Source: Acheta domesticus (Eukaryota; Arthropoda; Insecta; Orthoptera; Gryllidae). Taken from it: a stretch of 64,000 nucleotides of DNA. The position numbers and the translations under genes are program-made. Of the stretch, positions 1 through 13,305 are shown in pieces. Within the stretch, counting starts at the first letter, position 1, and each line of letters begins with the position of its first letter. The notes under the pieces were generated by a model. It did no database searches, was not told the origin of the DNA, and saw only the letters and a list, made by a program, of their open reading frames with translations. The stretch spans positions 65,058,723 to 65,122,722 of the forward strand of contig JAHLJT010009419.1 of NCBI GenBank assembly GCA_031308135.1, written 5' to 3'.

Positions 1-2928
1 TTTTCAGGGGCACGTGCCAAATTCCTATGACAACTAGTTTACACAACTTCTTTAAACATTATAAAAATTTAATGTCCCATAAAACAAATGATTTCAACGG
101 TATTATTTTGATATTTAAATTTGTGTAAGCATCTCAAATTTAATGTTTTATGAAAACTATTATTGTTTATGGACAAAAAATAGACAAAATATTAAAGATT
201 CTGAACAGAGAAGAGTGAAATATTTTACATTTTATGAAGTGTACTACATATTATGATATACTACGTATTTTACGCTTTATGAGATACTAAAATAATTATT
301 TATTGCTTTCAAAATAAAGGAGTAGCAGGTCAAGGTATTGTGATATGAAATTGTTTGTGTCGCTACATCATATAGTTTAGCTGGTAAAGTATTGTTGGCA
401 TTGAAATAATAATTCAATTTGACATATTATATCGTTGAGGGGAGTTTCGACTACTCTGTCTTCGTGGAAACAGATAGTATGGCGATCGCTAAGTCATTAA
501 AATAAGCACGCCATTTTAAAATTAAAAATTCTAGCTAAAGACGTCAAAGTGAATTGATACAACCTGTACTATATTGTTTCAGTATCCATTATAAAATGAT
601 ATCACTTTGCAAATTTAATTCAATTCGTCCAAATCTATCTCGGCACAAGGTTAGAGTCGGCATGGACTCTCCTTTGAGTAGATAGATCGACACAGTAAAG
701 CGACAGGATTCTGCAGAGATTTCGGTAGATCTCTCAAGAGCCTACAGTTGGCAGACGGGAGAGAGAGTCTGGTAAATCAAAAGAAATCCCGACCACAAAA
801 AAATACCTACTGTTACAGTTAGACCTTTAAAGATCATAAACGCTTCGACCCGGAAATAATTTTTTCACAAAATTTCAGTCAGCCTCTTAATGAGAACACG
901 CATGAGACAGAAAACGTCTCATTAAGCCACATAGCACACACCGCGTGCCCCGAAGAGTCCCGGATGCGGCTTATGAGGCCGTTGTTCACTCATAAATCCC
1001 CAACCCTCATCCCCCCCTCTGGCTGCCGCCTCCGAGTCGATCCACTGGTGACGTCATCGGGGTCGACCACTGCTCGCTCCGGTCGACCCGATTCCACACG
1101 ACAAATGCGCGGGAGGAGTTGCCGTAGCGAAGCAGAATCAAGATTGCGAGGAAATGGGGCATCAACTGAAGACTTTGTTCGGGCACTATATTAATGACTA
1201 CTTCTTAGCTGTCGTAAGTAGCGCTACCAGCTGAACTCGGCAAGCACGTGTGAGCTCGGGGAGTTGTAAGAGCTTGTGAGTCTCGCGTGAGACATTTTTA
1301 ATCGTGTTATGGAAGGTAGTGGCAAACCACCACGTAACCAGAAACATCTATAAGATTGATTCTCCGATGTAATTGCGTATGTCCTTCTATATCCTTGTCT
1401 AGGGACTAATGACCTATATAGCTAAGGCACCTGTCCACTGATCTGAGGCACAATACTCACTCGTAATTGCACATGAGTGATTAAAAATAAGAGTAACAGT
1501 GGAAATCGAACAAAAGTATGAATGAGCAATAAATGTGTATCGAGTGCTAAATCTCTAATAGGATGTTACAGAGAGCTCCCATTTAGAACACGAAAGTATT
1601 TGTGGAATGACTTTGATGAACGATTATGATGTAGATGCTTGTATATGATATGTGATTGGTGATCTTTGCCTTATATAATTAATCACGGCGGTGAAAACAT
1701 TCGTGTCTTTTGCGAGATTGAAATCGACAGCTCTGGGATATGGGTCGTTGTAGAAGACTATGAGTATATTATAATTGTGAAATCAAAGGAAATCGGGTGC
1801 ATATTCCGTATCAAGAAAGTATTCAACTAAATGCCTATAATATCTAAAAAAAATGCTATTTCTATTCGCGAAAGGACATATGTAAAACAATTCATATTTA
1901 TTGAAATTATTTATAGGGAAAATAACATGTAGGGTGTACTTTAAAGTACAAGTTCTTTATAAATATCGCTTCAGCACTAGAGAAACGCTTAGTCTGTAAT
2001 TATCGTTTTCCATAACGCAAATGAATGAATATCCCTATCTCCTCTTTTGAATGGGCAGAACGGTACCAAATCATAACTGGACAACAGAAAAATCGACATC
2101 AGATAGGATTCTATATTTCGGTTCAAGTCATTGACGAGTGTGTGGTCACTGTCCCTCACTCATGTAGCGAGTCTCACTTTCTCCACTTATTACGCGTCCG
2201 AGAAACGAAAGTGGGCGGCGCGAGAAGTGGTCGAAGAGGCGACGGCGTGAGGATGATCACCCCGCGAGAAGACTAGTCGAAGCACCCAACCTGTTCGTCT
2301 TGTTCTTCTCTTTAATTAGCCGCACTCTCCACACTTGATTGCTTCCGAGAGCTCCTTCAGATTCTCTACTTCAGACAACGAGGTCTATTGAGTTTCAGTA
2401 ATTTGAAGGGTACGAGTATATAACAGTTACTACAGAGGATTGAATATCTACTGAAGAGTAATTTAATTTTGTACTCAGGTAAAATGTGGGGCTTTCTCGC
2501 AAAGTATTTTTAGTGTTTTCGTCAATGGTTAAATTTTCGGTATATTTTACGCAATTCTATTAGACTATAAAATACTTAATTTCGAAAAGAAGTATGCATA
2601 TGACGAAGTCATCTTGATATATCAACGCTTTGTTTTCAGTTGTATTAATAGTCCGTCGGAATTAACTGTATTTGATACCGTAGGCGTTTATTGAAGTTAT
2701 TTTGTTGCTACTTAATGTAAGAGATGTAAATATTCGATTTGGGCAGTTCATAGTCTGGGCTTGGTTTAATCAAATTATTCTATTCTTTTACATGAATGAA
2801 GTTAATTTAATCAATAAAAGACGAAACTTAATAGCCAAATATTTGTTTAAATTATGAAATTATCTTACAATGAGCGTTATATTCAATTTTACTTTACTTT
2901 CTGTTACTCTTAAATTACATCAATTTAT
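1..2928. other. Non-coding AT-rich stretch
   Basis: I see no supportable gene here. The stretch is AT-rich, with a GC-richer patch at about 940-1160 that contains a CRE-like palindrome TGACGTCA near 1050 and a second GC patch at about 2150-2280. The short open frames in these patches have no recognisable domain and no convincing splice sites. If the Osiris gene at 6.5 kb has a long first intron, this stretch may be part of that intron. Confidence 0.5.
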
Positions 2929-3260
2929 TTGAACTCCCCCTCAATGTATGTGCAACATCGTATCCTCATTTATAGGTATATTGTTGTTTTGTTTTGGCTT
3001 CTCTTTCACGCTGTCAAAACGTTCAAAGTCCACTACAGAAAAACAAGAGGTGACGAAGGTTTGCGCAACAGTGCGAAATGTGAACCCCTGCGACGGCGAT
3101 GGCCACAGCCTGTGCGGGCAGCCCCCTCGCCCCGCTCCGAACCTGTCTTGGCCGCCGCCCCCTCTGCCCCCGTCGCTCCACATGGCGTTCGCGGAAGCTG
3201 TGGATGTAGGCCTCCGGGCAGTGAGACGGCGACGGCGACACGTCGCCCTGACTCACAGGC

Positions 3261-3335
3261 GATCACCGACGTGATCGCTGAGATTCTCAAGAAGGATGAC
3301 CCTCGGAAAGGAACGAAAAATGGGGTCGAGAAAAG
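3261..3335 (+). other. Possible short coding exon, unidentified
   Basis: Within a GC-rich block (about 3080-3300) the plus strand shows an acceptor-like TGACTCACAG ending at 3260. An open stretch follows whose start reads AITDVIAEILKKDDPRKGTK. A weak donor-like AAAAG/GTCCGG lies near 3335. The peptide looks protein-like, but there is no homology I can name and no connected exon. GC-rich blocks in this window often give chance open frames, so this is only a candidate. Confidence 0.15.
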
Positions 3336-3364
3336 GTCCGGGTTTGCTGTTTCCTTTCTAGGGA

Positions 3365-3850
3365 TTTTGATACATTCGTCAGGATAAAATTTCCATTTTG
3401 AAATGTGAATTGAAATATGTTTGTATAGTGGGTGATGAAGAGTGAGGAAATGTTGATAGAAAAGAAGCAAATTTACGGGGTGCTTTCATGGAAGTCAACA
3501 GTGCTTAAAACCGAGACAACGGCATATCGCCTGATTCACTTACCACGTAGTGATTACTGAAACTCTAAAAATGATGTCTCACGGAACAAAAATAAATAAT
3601 AAATTGAGAGAAATTTGGGGATTTTTTTCTACATAAGAAATTTTGATATTTATTAGCAAGGATTTTATTTCCATTTTCACAAATTGATATTAGTTTGTAT
3701 GGCGAGTCAATCTACATCAGGGAAGTAAATCTACGGGGGTAGTTTCATGAAAAGAAACTGCCCTTAAAGCAACGAGAACGGAATGTCGCTCTCAATCATC
3801 TGGAATTTTCTGATCCATCAGAGTAAGGAAGAATATCTCACGGAACTGAA
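3365..3850. repeat. Degenerate direct duplication, about 260-275 bp period
   Basis: Two diverged direct copies lie side by side. The shared landmarks are TTTTGATA (3365 and about 3641), ATTTCCATTTT, GTTTGTATxG, AAxTxTACGGGG followed by TTTCATG (about 3471 and 3728), and an A-rich CTTAAAxC stretch. The copies differ by many substitutions and some length changes, so the duplication is old. No coding function is seen. Confidence 0.5.
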
Positions 3851-6074
3851 GAGACTAAATATGGCTAGTAAAAAACAGAGATGGAAAAAATCGAAGATAC
3901 ATTTGTTTGGTATTATTTTGAAGGATTTTCAGATGAAAGTCGTCATCAGCTGCTACATTAGGTAAAGTATCAGAGAAATGAATTGATAACCGAAGTTTAT
4001 TTTAGCATAGCATTTATTTAAAACGGTAATGGCCCCTCACTGTGGGTTATCTTCATTCATGCTGTTGAATCTCGAAAAAGGAATACCACGAAACAGAAAC
4101 AAAAGGATGTCGGAAAAGAAGCCCCGGATTTCTTTTTCAGTGCTGCAGGGATGTAATAATTATTTAAAAACATTATTATACATTAAGAAATTTCTTGTGT
4201 CTAAGACAAATGATCTCTTTCAAGATAAAAAAAATTGACAGTTTTGAGCTACAACCCGCAGTTTGCATAAGATTATGCTTGTGAAATACAGATGAAAGAG
4301 GACTCTCATATTTAAACAAAGAAAATAAATTAAAACTAAATGTATTGTATTTCGTGGTCACTGATCTAAATAATAAAGAACAAATAGATGATGTCATGAC
4401 TTGTAAAAATTACGTAATGTTATCATTCGTCAGACATTACCGTTTCAAGAATTTCTAGTTTAAAAAAACTGTAAGCAGTTTAGTAGTGAAGACCAGATCA
4501 AAAAATAACTAAAACTCTACAGTAGTTCCCCACACTTTTGCTTCTCGTAAATATCTCTGTAATTAAGTCAAAAATCACATGAGTAGAAAACTGTGAATCA
4601 CTCATTTAGTGGGATCATGATATTATTGGACTCATACAGAACGTTTATAAATACATTTCTATAAAATTAATTCAGAAATTATATTTATTGTTTTCCTGCA
4701 GAATATTTATTTTTAACTTTTATTATTTCTGAAAATATTATTTTTTATTTCTAGATGGGAATTAGTACGAGTTGTGCTGCACTTACATGATAGAAAACTC
4801 CTGATAGGCCGTATTTGAAGTTTACGTCTGTGCACGTGACCTCATTACCTTGACAGCTTATTGGCTACACAATAAAACGCGCGGAATGATGTGTTCATTC
4901 AATTTTATTACTTTACGTTTACGTAAAGAGCTATTTACGCTTGCTTTTGCTGTATGCTTGCAGTGCTTTACGCGCAATTATGCTACTCTTCAACTAAATC
5001 CACTAGTTCTGACAGAGCCATGCAATTAACCACCAGCCTCCAAGAAATACAATTTGAAATAATAATAATTACTGGATTTTATATTCAATGAAAACTTTAC
5101 ATACTGATCAATTTGTTGTATACTATAATTGATACAGTAACAGGCAATGAGAGAATTAAACACAGGAAAAAGCCACAAAAATATATTGGTTATCCAGAAG
5201 AATCGAGATTACTCGAATTCTTTGATTGAACTTCACCATCCCTCTGTCTTTTTTGTTCATTACGAATGCGGGAACTTAAACCACATAATACGGTCGTTTC
5301 AAATATTATTTAACAGAAAATTCTGAACAATAGTGACGCAATTTTGAAATTTATCATCATGAGAAAATAGAGTTTCAAAATCAAACAGAATATTATCAGT
5401 TACGCAGGTTTACAACTAGTCTTATCAATTGTTAAATCAAGAAATTCAGGTATACTTTTGCTTCCTGCCAAGAGAAAAATTAATGCCATTTTGCTGTCTT
5501 AAATTGCAAGTAGATATTTTGATTCACCATTCTGATTCTTAACAGCCAATAAGGATGTTCCACAACAACTTTGTCACACGATCTCACAGTCATTACCGAT
5601 GAGGCACACGTGGACTCTCTAACAGAGTTTGGATTACAGGTGTCTTAAATTGCGCAGGTTGCAATGTTTACAAAGTATCAGATCGACTCCTCAAGATTTA
5701 ATAAGCTTGCTGCGTCCTTGTAGCACAAATTAGAAGCACAAAGTAGGAGCAAAATAGGTGAACACACAAAGAAGAAGTTAACACATTTCTTTTTAAACTC
5801 TCCCCACATTATTTATAGCAAGAATACAAAAATACCTAATATAAATATACAATAAAATGTTAAAAGTAAAAAGTTAACGGTTGCTTAAATCGAATTTATT
5901 CCTTTTAGGCGTGTTATGAGAGATGACTAGTATAGCAACGATAGCGCGCATAAAATCTTAACGGTCCTTCGATTCGCAATGATCCCTTTCACGCGCGTTA
6001 TGAGTAATGACTAGAATAGCGATAGCAGCGCGCGCATGTGTCGCCTCGAGAACGAAAGTATCCCTTGGACTCAC
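3851..6074. other. AT-rich non-coding stretch downstream of the Osiris exon
   Basis: I see no gene. On the minus strand this lies directly downstream of the Osiris splice donor, so it is probably intron. I looked for the expected second Osiris exon (rest of DUF1676, hydrophobic segment, lysine-rich C-terminus) between 1 and 6074 and could not recognise one. The rest of the gene may lie beyond the left edge. Confidence 0.45.
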
Positions 6075-6501
6075 CCTCATCGAGTGCTCGCTGCAGGAGC
6101 TCGGGCGCGCCCTGGGGCATGCTGAGCTGCAGGGAGTGCGAGCGGAAGAAGCGTCCCACGGCGTCCATCAGCAGATCGAAGAGACTCGCGCCGTCCGCCG
6201 CCTCCAGCGATCGCTGCACCTCCGCCTCGCCCTCGCCCTCGGGCGCCGGCGCGTCCTCAGCCGTCCTCACGAACGCCACGCCGTCCACCAGCTGCAGCGT
6301 GTCCATGCGCGCGGCGCGGCGCAGGGCGGACACGGCCTTCGCCCCCAGGCACGCGGCGGCGTCCCGGGACGAGCACTCGTCCAGCACGCGGGTGAGCACG
6401 GCCCAATCCCCCGCCCCGGCCCCGCCCACTTCGTTATCCTCCGCCAGCGGCAGCCCCATGATGGGCGCCAACAGCAGCACCAGCAGGTATCCGCTCCTCA
6501 T
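6075..6501 (-). CDS. Osiris family protein, first coding exon
   Basis: This is the N-terminal 142 residues of an Osiris protein, an insect-specific secreted or endosomal family needed for cuticle formation; individual members have only partly known roles. The ATG is at 6501. Residues 1-20 form a signal peptide ending in LPLA. Cys43 and Cys51 (C-x7-C) sit in the usual two-cysteine segment, followed by an ALRRAARMDTLQLVDGV stretch typical of the family and by the DUF1676 start with FFRSHSLQLSMP (residues 118-129). The open frame runs on to 5998, but a strong donor G/GTGAGT at 6075/6074 (minus strand) ends the exon in phase 1, and residues after it do not resemble Osiris. The exon is very GC-rich compared with its surroundings. 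I cannot say which Osiris paralogue this is. Family membership rests on pattern recognition, not a search. Confidence 0.72.
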
Positions 6502-6580
6502 GGTCCTCGAGTGGTGGTGGTGTGGCGTGCGGCTGCGAGCGAAGCGTGGTGGCGTGTGGTGGCGGATCGAACCCGGAGCA

Positions 6581-6592
6581 GCTTTTTATTAG
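6581..6592 (-). promoter_or_regulatory. TATA-like box of the Osiris gene
   Basis: On the minus strand the sequence AATAAAAAGC lies about 80 bp upstream of the Osiris ATG, inside otherwise GC-rich DNA. This places a likely transcription start near 6550-6560 and a short 5' leader. The position fits a TATA-driven, developmentally pulsed gene, which is how Osiris genes are known to be expressed. Confidence 0.4.
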
Positions 6593-7221
6593 GCACGCCC
6601 GAGACCTCAATACCCGCAAGAGCCCCGCCTCTGGCTCCCCTCCGCTGCCGCTGCGGAGGCGGGGACCGCCCCCCCGTGCGCGCTCGCTTCGCGCCTGCAC
6701 CCCTCCCCTCCCCTCCGCCCCGCCCCGCCCCGGCCGGAGAAAGGGGTTTCTCCTTAAAAGAGGAAGTGAGATAACATCCTCCTACCTTACTTTCTACAAA
6801 CCGCCACTTCGCTCAATGGGCTCGTCGGCGACGCTACACCGCGACCCCGGAGATAAACGTAGGAGAAGAAAGAAAAAACGCGTTAAACAATTGGTGGGGC
6901 GCGGCGACGTGTGGCGGGGAGGGGAGGGGAGGGGAGGGTCGCGGCGTTGACCTCCATAGGCGGGCGGGCGCCTCGAAGAAGACCGAGTGCGTTGGAATCT
7001 ATTTGTCGGGGGCTATTTGAAGCGAGGAGGGAGGGCGGGCGGGCCCGGCCGGTCGGCGACGTGCCGGAGCTACAGAGCGCTGTTTACTAGCGGCGCGCGC
7101 AGCCGCTCCCACCTCCGACGCCGCCGCCGCCGACGGTGACGCCGCCGCTGACGCCGCCGCCGGGTTCAGTAGGTCTCCGGCCGCCCCAAGGCCAAGCTCA
7201 ACCCAGGCGGCTGCCAGCGCC

Positions 7222-7706
7222 GCTGCACCCACGGAGACAACCCAAGGTCTACCCGTTATTCAAGGATTCCTTCCGAAGCAGACTATCCGCCGTGCATTTT
7301 TGCATATCGTGTCCCTGGATACCACACTGTGCATGAATGAATGCAACACACGTGCTTCTGTCAGTCTGACGGGTCAATGTACCAGCCGAAGGTTTACCCA
7401 TTATTCAAAGTACATTTCTGAAGCAGAATCCATCCAAGCTAAGCACGTTGCACTTCTGTATAACGTATCCCTGAAATCCATATTATTCATGATTGGATGC
7501 AACAAAATAATCTTCATTCAGTGAAAGGGGCCAAAGCACCCACTGCCATAACTGAAGGTCTACCCGCCAGATTTATTTGTGAAGCAGACCACACATGTTT
7601 GCATTACTGTGTACTGTATAATGTCTCTGTATACACATTATGTGTGAATTGATGCAAGACACTTTCTTCTGTGAGAAGGGCCACTGCACCCACGGAGACA
7701 ACCGTA
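7222..7706. repeat. Degenerate tandem array, about 155-170 bp unit, three copies
   Basis: Three diverged direct copies share GAAGGTxTACCC, then TGAAGCAGA, then a TGCAxT...GT.TCCCTG segment, then a TGAATGxATGCAA block. The array is bounded by two copies of CTGCACCCACGGAGACAACC (about 7224 and 7686). A fourth weaker copy may lie at about 8170-8290. No protein function is evident. It starts at the edge of the CpG island. Confidence 0.5.
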
Positions 7707-7739
7707 CAGTCGCCGGCGTCGTGGGCGGACACAAGATAC

Positions 7740-10140
7740 GAGGATTAGTGGCTACGTTGAATCCAGGTATTGACGTCTTGTATTTCTTTCAATGTTTCTC
7801 AGGGATGCACTCGTGAATGTTTCAATTGATTGTGGATTATTTTATCACCTTTACGTATGAGAGAGTACAAGTAATTTCGTTTGGTTGGGTCGTTGCATCT
7901 GTGCACTCAAACAAACGTACGGTCGCCTGTCAAATCCCTTCCTGCTTTGTTTACTAGAGAAACAGGTATTAGAGGTGGTTCTAATGCCGGCCATTCACTT
8001 GTTGAATTTCTGTACCGTATCCACATGATGGTGTTCTCAAGCTGGAAATATAATGCTGATATGATTAAACTTACGGGTTGAAAATATGTTCAAGAAGCGG
8101 GGTGAGAGGGGAAATAAACACCTAAAGCCCCTCCTTCAAGCATGACATGTTCCGACATGAATATAGCACTCACCACACCTCGTACGAAGTTTATCTAGTG
8201 CTGTAAAGCCCACAAATGTATCCGCTAGTTGCATTTCTGAGTATCATATCTTCACTGAGCATCAATGAATGCCACAAACGCACCTCCTTTTCAAAGAGAT
8301 GTATTAAAGAAACTGACAGATCGTTTTTCTGCCCGTCACATCAAAGAAATTATACGAAGCGTTGTGAAGTTATCTTTGGACGGGTTGCTCAGAAGTCATA
8401 CAATGTTGCACAATCAGGTAGTAGGCCGTCGGCCGCTGGAAGGTCAAGATCAACCGGTGGCTGACACGACCTTCCGCCTTAGGGGACAACTTCGTATCCA
8501 GGATGCCGTGATGCTCCGTGGGCACTTCTTGCGAGATTTGATTGCTATTCTAGTACGAGCATGATAGATGACATTTGCCTCTGTAGCAGATTTAACATCC
8601 ATCTTAGGGCTAAACAAATGGATTTAAATGAAGAAAGTCGTATCGTTAACAATTCTAAAATAGAAAAAAGGATAGGATATTGTGGTTTATGCAAATAAAA
8701 GACACAAGTTTAAAAAAATATTCAAATAACATTATATATAGTACATTGCTTTCATAAATACAATTTCGGGTATCCAATTATTCTATTAAAATATGAAAAG
8801 TTTGCCTGCTTACAATATCTCATTTGGATCCAGAATAATTACAGGCAAAACGCGGGCTCTTAAGCCTAGTCGTGTTGCTGCATACGAATCGTCTCCCGCT
8901 GGTGCAAGAATCAAGACGGAAATCTACAGGCGGATGTGAACACGCCAAGAAATTCAAACAGCATTCCTTTCAAGCTTCTACTTTGCAAGGAATTGCGCAA
9001 TATCTGATTCCTCCATAAATGCACGATAAGTCACTCTTCATTCAGCTCTAAGAATACGATTTTGTTCCTAACAAACTGTTTATCGACAATACATCTTTTC
9101 ATTAAAGTCTCGTCGCTAACTCAAAGTTTGTAGCTGAAAGTGTAATAAAGCGTCAACTGGACTCTAAAAGTACTAGGTTGTTAAAGACGCAATATCGTTC
9201 GCAGGTTCACATGGTCATTCTCTATGTTTTTAGTAGTTGTGAGTCGATTGATTCACGAGGTCCACGATAAGGTATAATAACCAGAATGAGTAACGTCATT
9301 CTCTTTTTATTTCGACGTGAATCTGCTTATCTATCAAACTCAGGGAAGAGTAACTGGCAGCTGAGGACTTGCAAAGGCGCGCCGACACTCGGAATTCCTC
9401 ACACGATGCGTTAAGAAGGAGAGCATACATCCTCCAACTCTTCTTGAGCTATTTCCCTAACGGATGTTGGCGTTCGAGCAAAGAGAACAGATATTTGTTT
9501 TCTATGTGAAATTCTAATGAACGATGATTTATGAAATTGCAAGAAATATGTAATGCTTTGCAAATGCCCATCACTCATGTGAGTTGTAAGCGAGAGTGTG
9601 AACAAAGATACTTGGCTCTGAAAATTTGATTTTATTAAGTTCGAAACAGGTAAATGATCAAACATGTATTTTCATGAAACACCCTTTTCGTTGATTGAAG
9701 GATTTCAAAACTTTTTTGTTTTTCAGATAAACTTCAGGTCAGTTGGGAAATCCTACCAATATTAGAATGCCCAGTTTAGAAAATGATTACAATATATATT
9801 TTTTAAATAAAACGCTACGGCAGAACATGTGAAATACTTTATTATAATACAAATCACCTCTTTTTACTTACCTTGAAATCTGCTAGGAATTACAGTTGGC
9901 TCTCCTCGTGTATGGCTGCAGATGAAGTGCAGTGTTAAAATTGTCGACTTGTGGAAATAGTCAGGTGACTATTACGACTGCAGAAGTACCTATTCTTAAA
10001 GTTTTCTACTGCCTTCTGGTTAAAGGATGATGGCAAAACTGTCCCCATTTCCTACAAAGTAGGTGCACTATTACGCTCCAAAAAAAGAATAAAAAAAGGT
10101 GACGTGTTTGAAGTGCTTCTTCAATCAGAATTTAATTTTT
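7740..10140. other. AT-rich stretch without a supported gene
   Basis: No gene can be supported. A 99-codon open frame at 8265-8564 looks somewhat protein-like, but its start overlaps a degenerate repeat copy and it matches no family I know. Confidence 0.4.
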
Positions 10141-10145
10141 TAACA

Positions 10146-10149
10146 CACT

Positions 10150-10215
<66 letters not shown>
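10146..10215. repeat. Compound (CA)n(TA)n microsatellite
   Basis: A run of CA dinucleotides passes directly into a run of TA dinucleotides. There is no coding meaning; the open frame across it is an artefact. Confidence 0.95.
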
Positions 10216-10218
<3 letters not shown>

Positions 10219-13099
10219 GTATAATATTTTATACATTTAAAGAATGGCAACTGTATTATATTATATCGGCGCGCTGGGCCGATTAATTGCTACAGAATAA
10301 TGCAGTATGTGGTGTTGGAGTTTACATTTCATTTTCTTTTAATGAGAATGACCAGAAATGTTCTTACTATAATGATACAACTAAATAATTTTAATGATTG
10401 CAAAAAGTTACATAGAAGATTGCATATATTTTACATCAAACTGTAATACACTTACCTACTCATATATATTCCGCCTTAACGATTTCTGAACCTGCAGCGT
10501 TTTAGATTTCGAATTTGTTAAGGAAAATGGAACCTATTCCAACCAAGGTGAGTATTTCGATGTAATGCGTGATAAGGATATACTGCATTTCTACTATTCT
10601 CTCTAGACACACTTCCACAGAAATTACACTGCACTGGCGAGCGAATCTGTTGCGCCCTATTTCATTGATTGTCGGCGGTATAACACTTTCTTCGTCAGCG
10701 TGAAGAAGCAATTAGCAGAGAGACTTATAAGACAACACTGTGTGGTTAGGCTTGCTGAAAATATTGCGGTTTGGATTTTTTCCCCTGATGAATACTGTAC
10801 GTCATATTACCAATATCTTTTTCGTCTACCACCCTTTTGAGGAATATAGAGATGACTTATAATATTTTCTACGTGTTTATATCTTAAATCACTGTTAATA
10901 AACTGAAACATCATTGTTTTGCTGAAAATATTTATCAATATAATTAATTAATCGTGTAACATTATCTACATTTGTGGATAATCAGCTAATAAAAAATCCT
11001 TCTTTTTGCCGAGCAATGGACATATGTTTGTTTACAATCATGAAGTAAAATTTATAAAATCATAAATATATTATACGATAAGTATATTTGTCTATTGTTC
11101 ACGCTATGACAATAATTTAAGAAAATGTATTGACGTCAAATACGGTAAGTGGACTGATTATTCACGCCAGAAGGTTAGATCAAATATACAGGATAGCAAG
11201 ATATATTACTCTCGTAGAAATACAGATTTCATCAATTAACAGCTTATTCACGGTAGTGAACAGGTTAGTAAATCATCTGCATCCCAGTGCAACTTTCTTA
11301 TAGCTTTTCTAAATTTCTAACGATTTAAAATGTAAACATATAAAGGAAATTTAAACTTATCGTGATAAAATTGAGTACTCATATATTAAATTGCCTTGAT
11401 CCCACTTTCTTAGCTTTATAGACCTATCTGTATTGAACGAATTATAACTTCAGTGGATTGGTGACTATGATCGTGACATTAAGGACTGTGAACAAAGGGC
11501 GGAGAAGAGGGTAGGGGAATTGAGGGGACCTCTCGGAAAACCAGCTGAAAATTATCTTTGTCATTCGTAAATTTCTAATCAATCGACAAGAATTTGTACC
11601 CCGATTCCCAGAGACACAGGGTGAGGATTCTGAATTCTATTCTCAGGCATCTTATTCCGATGTATTATTGTTTTTATTTCTTGATTTTGTTTTTGTAAAA
11701 TATTGCAACCCGCAGATGATACAGGTGGGGGTTAAAAGTTTCGTCCATATCCTTTGTCCCTCTCTTTATGAGTTAGAGTCTACACACGAAATATTAAGTT
11801 CTTGCATTTAAATGCAATAAAATGGTATTTATAAAAAGTGTACTTTGAAAACACAGAATTTTGAGTGGCAGATATATTGAATAATTAAAGCCACAGTGTT
11901 AACATTTTGAGCCTTACATAAAGTGCAAAATTTTTGTACAACGCCATACAAAACGGAAAAGATAATGCATATGACATACTGAATAAAATTAAACATTGAA
12001 ATGAGTATAATAAATATTTAGATGTGAGCATTGTCCAGTAAGGGTATATCAGCATTACTTGGCTGAGGTTTCATAATTCATTGGTCAGGAGGGTGTACAT
12101 CTAACCTGGTCCACTATTTAGGTGGCCTGCGAGATGAATTGAAAATCTCGGGGCAATAACATGCTATGATACTATACGGAAGTTGTGAAAAAAAGTCAAG
12201 TAGAGGTTTAGACATTGAATTCTACACATGGGGATAAAGAACATTAATTTATGAATTACACTGCTGTCTTGCGGGGAATCTTTAAAATAAAAACCCAACA
12301 TCTAGTTACATCTATGGGGCGTCGAAATACACTAATATTTCAATTTCATTAATAATGTGGCATAATATATTATTGTCCCAAGGTCTTCAATTCGACTACG
12401 TATTAGGCGATAGGCTTTGATTGCCTTTCTGTTGTCCTCTTTCACCGTCTGATGGCAGTATAACACTTTCCTCGGCCGTCGTGGATGGCCAATTAGTTGC
12501 CCGCGCTCCAGCAGTTGCTAGTCGCCGGTCGCGTGCGCCGGCGTTTCGAGGCAGGACATAGTGCGCGGACTCGGAGATTTCTAATGCGCCGCTGTCTTTC
12601 ACGCAAATCCTCCTGCAGAAGGGGAATTGTCTGTTAGACCCTCCGTCTCTCTTTCTGTAATGCGAGCCAAGGTCACGCGGTCGGACTGAGAAAAGGATCT
12701 ACATGCGTGTGTAAGGAAACAGAGGCGGGTTAGGCGTAACAATATGGCTGAATGTTTAAAGTCGTTGAGTATTGAACAATATTTGATTTTTTTTATGTTG
12801 TATGATTTGGTCTTTCAAATTCTTCTATTCAAATTCTTTAAATGAATATTGTTGAAGCCCTCTACAGTTGAAGTCATAAAGTAGGCTTTCCAACCTTGCG
12901 TCCTACGCAGTGTTGCCAGTGTTTTAACAGTCAATATTCAGAAGGTGAATTGAGGATTTGCCTTCTTCAGGGCAAAATATAAACGTCTTCTTCGATCGGG
13001 AAGATGGCACATAGGGGAATGTAAGATTTAACACAGAGACTGACAATAAGAAAGGTAATGGCTACATGAGAAAGATAGTATCCTGTCCTGATCGTGGTT
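10216..13099. other. AT-rich stretch with a weak dispersed repeat pair
   Basis: No gene is seen. Segments at about 10640-10715 and 12430-12500 share GGxxGTATAACACTTTC followed by a similar CAATTAG-containing stretch, so they may be diverged copies of one dispersed repeat in the same orientation. A GC-rich patch at 12450-12600 surrounds the second copy. Confidence 0.35.
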
Positions 13100-13305
13100 T
13101 ACTGATTTAGGTGCCACTCTGGAATCCACCAGGAAGAGATCACACCGAGAGCAACCGGACTCTACAATTCTCTTCTAAACAGTCATCTGCTTTGATCCAA
13201 TTTGTGAGTTATTGTCTAAGCGACACCGAGAGAGCTCGAACCTAGGACCTCCCGGATGCGTGACCCCGTCGTCACCTTTCTCCAGGATGTGCCATTGAGA
13301 TTTTA
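13100..13305 (-). mobile_element. tRNA-derived SINE, diverged copy, minus strand
   Basis: Read on the minus strand, the segment carries the B-box region GGGAGGTCCTAGGTTCGAG (about 13235-13253), which matches the head of the plus-strand SINEs at 13.5, 16.7 and 24.8 kb. It continues with a diverged version of their body (GAGAATT...CCGGTTGCTCT...). The copy is truncated and older than the other three. Confidence 0.55.

Larger units (their letters stand above)
6040..7250. other. CpG-rich island around the Osiris promoter
   Basis: A sharp block of high GC and high CpG density covers the Osiris exon, its promoter and about 700 bp upstream, with runs such as GGGGAGGGGAGGGG (about 6918) and CCGCCGCCG repeats (about 7120-7165). 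The surrounding DNA is AT-rich. Open frames on both strands in this block are low-complexity and are not treated as genes. Confidence 0.6.

Noticed and set aside
2941..3470. Overlapping open frames on both strands at 2.9-3.5 kb
   Set aside because: Caused by a GC-rich block of 200 bp; only a short possible exon (3261-3335) was kept, at low confidence.
8265..8564. 99-codon open frame
   Set aside because: Starts within a possible degenerate repeat copy; no known domain, no splice context.
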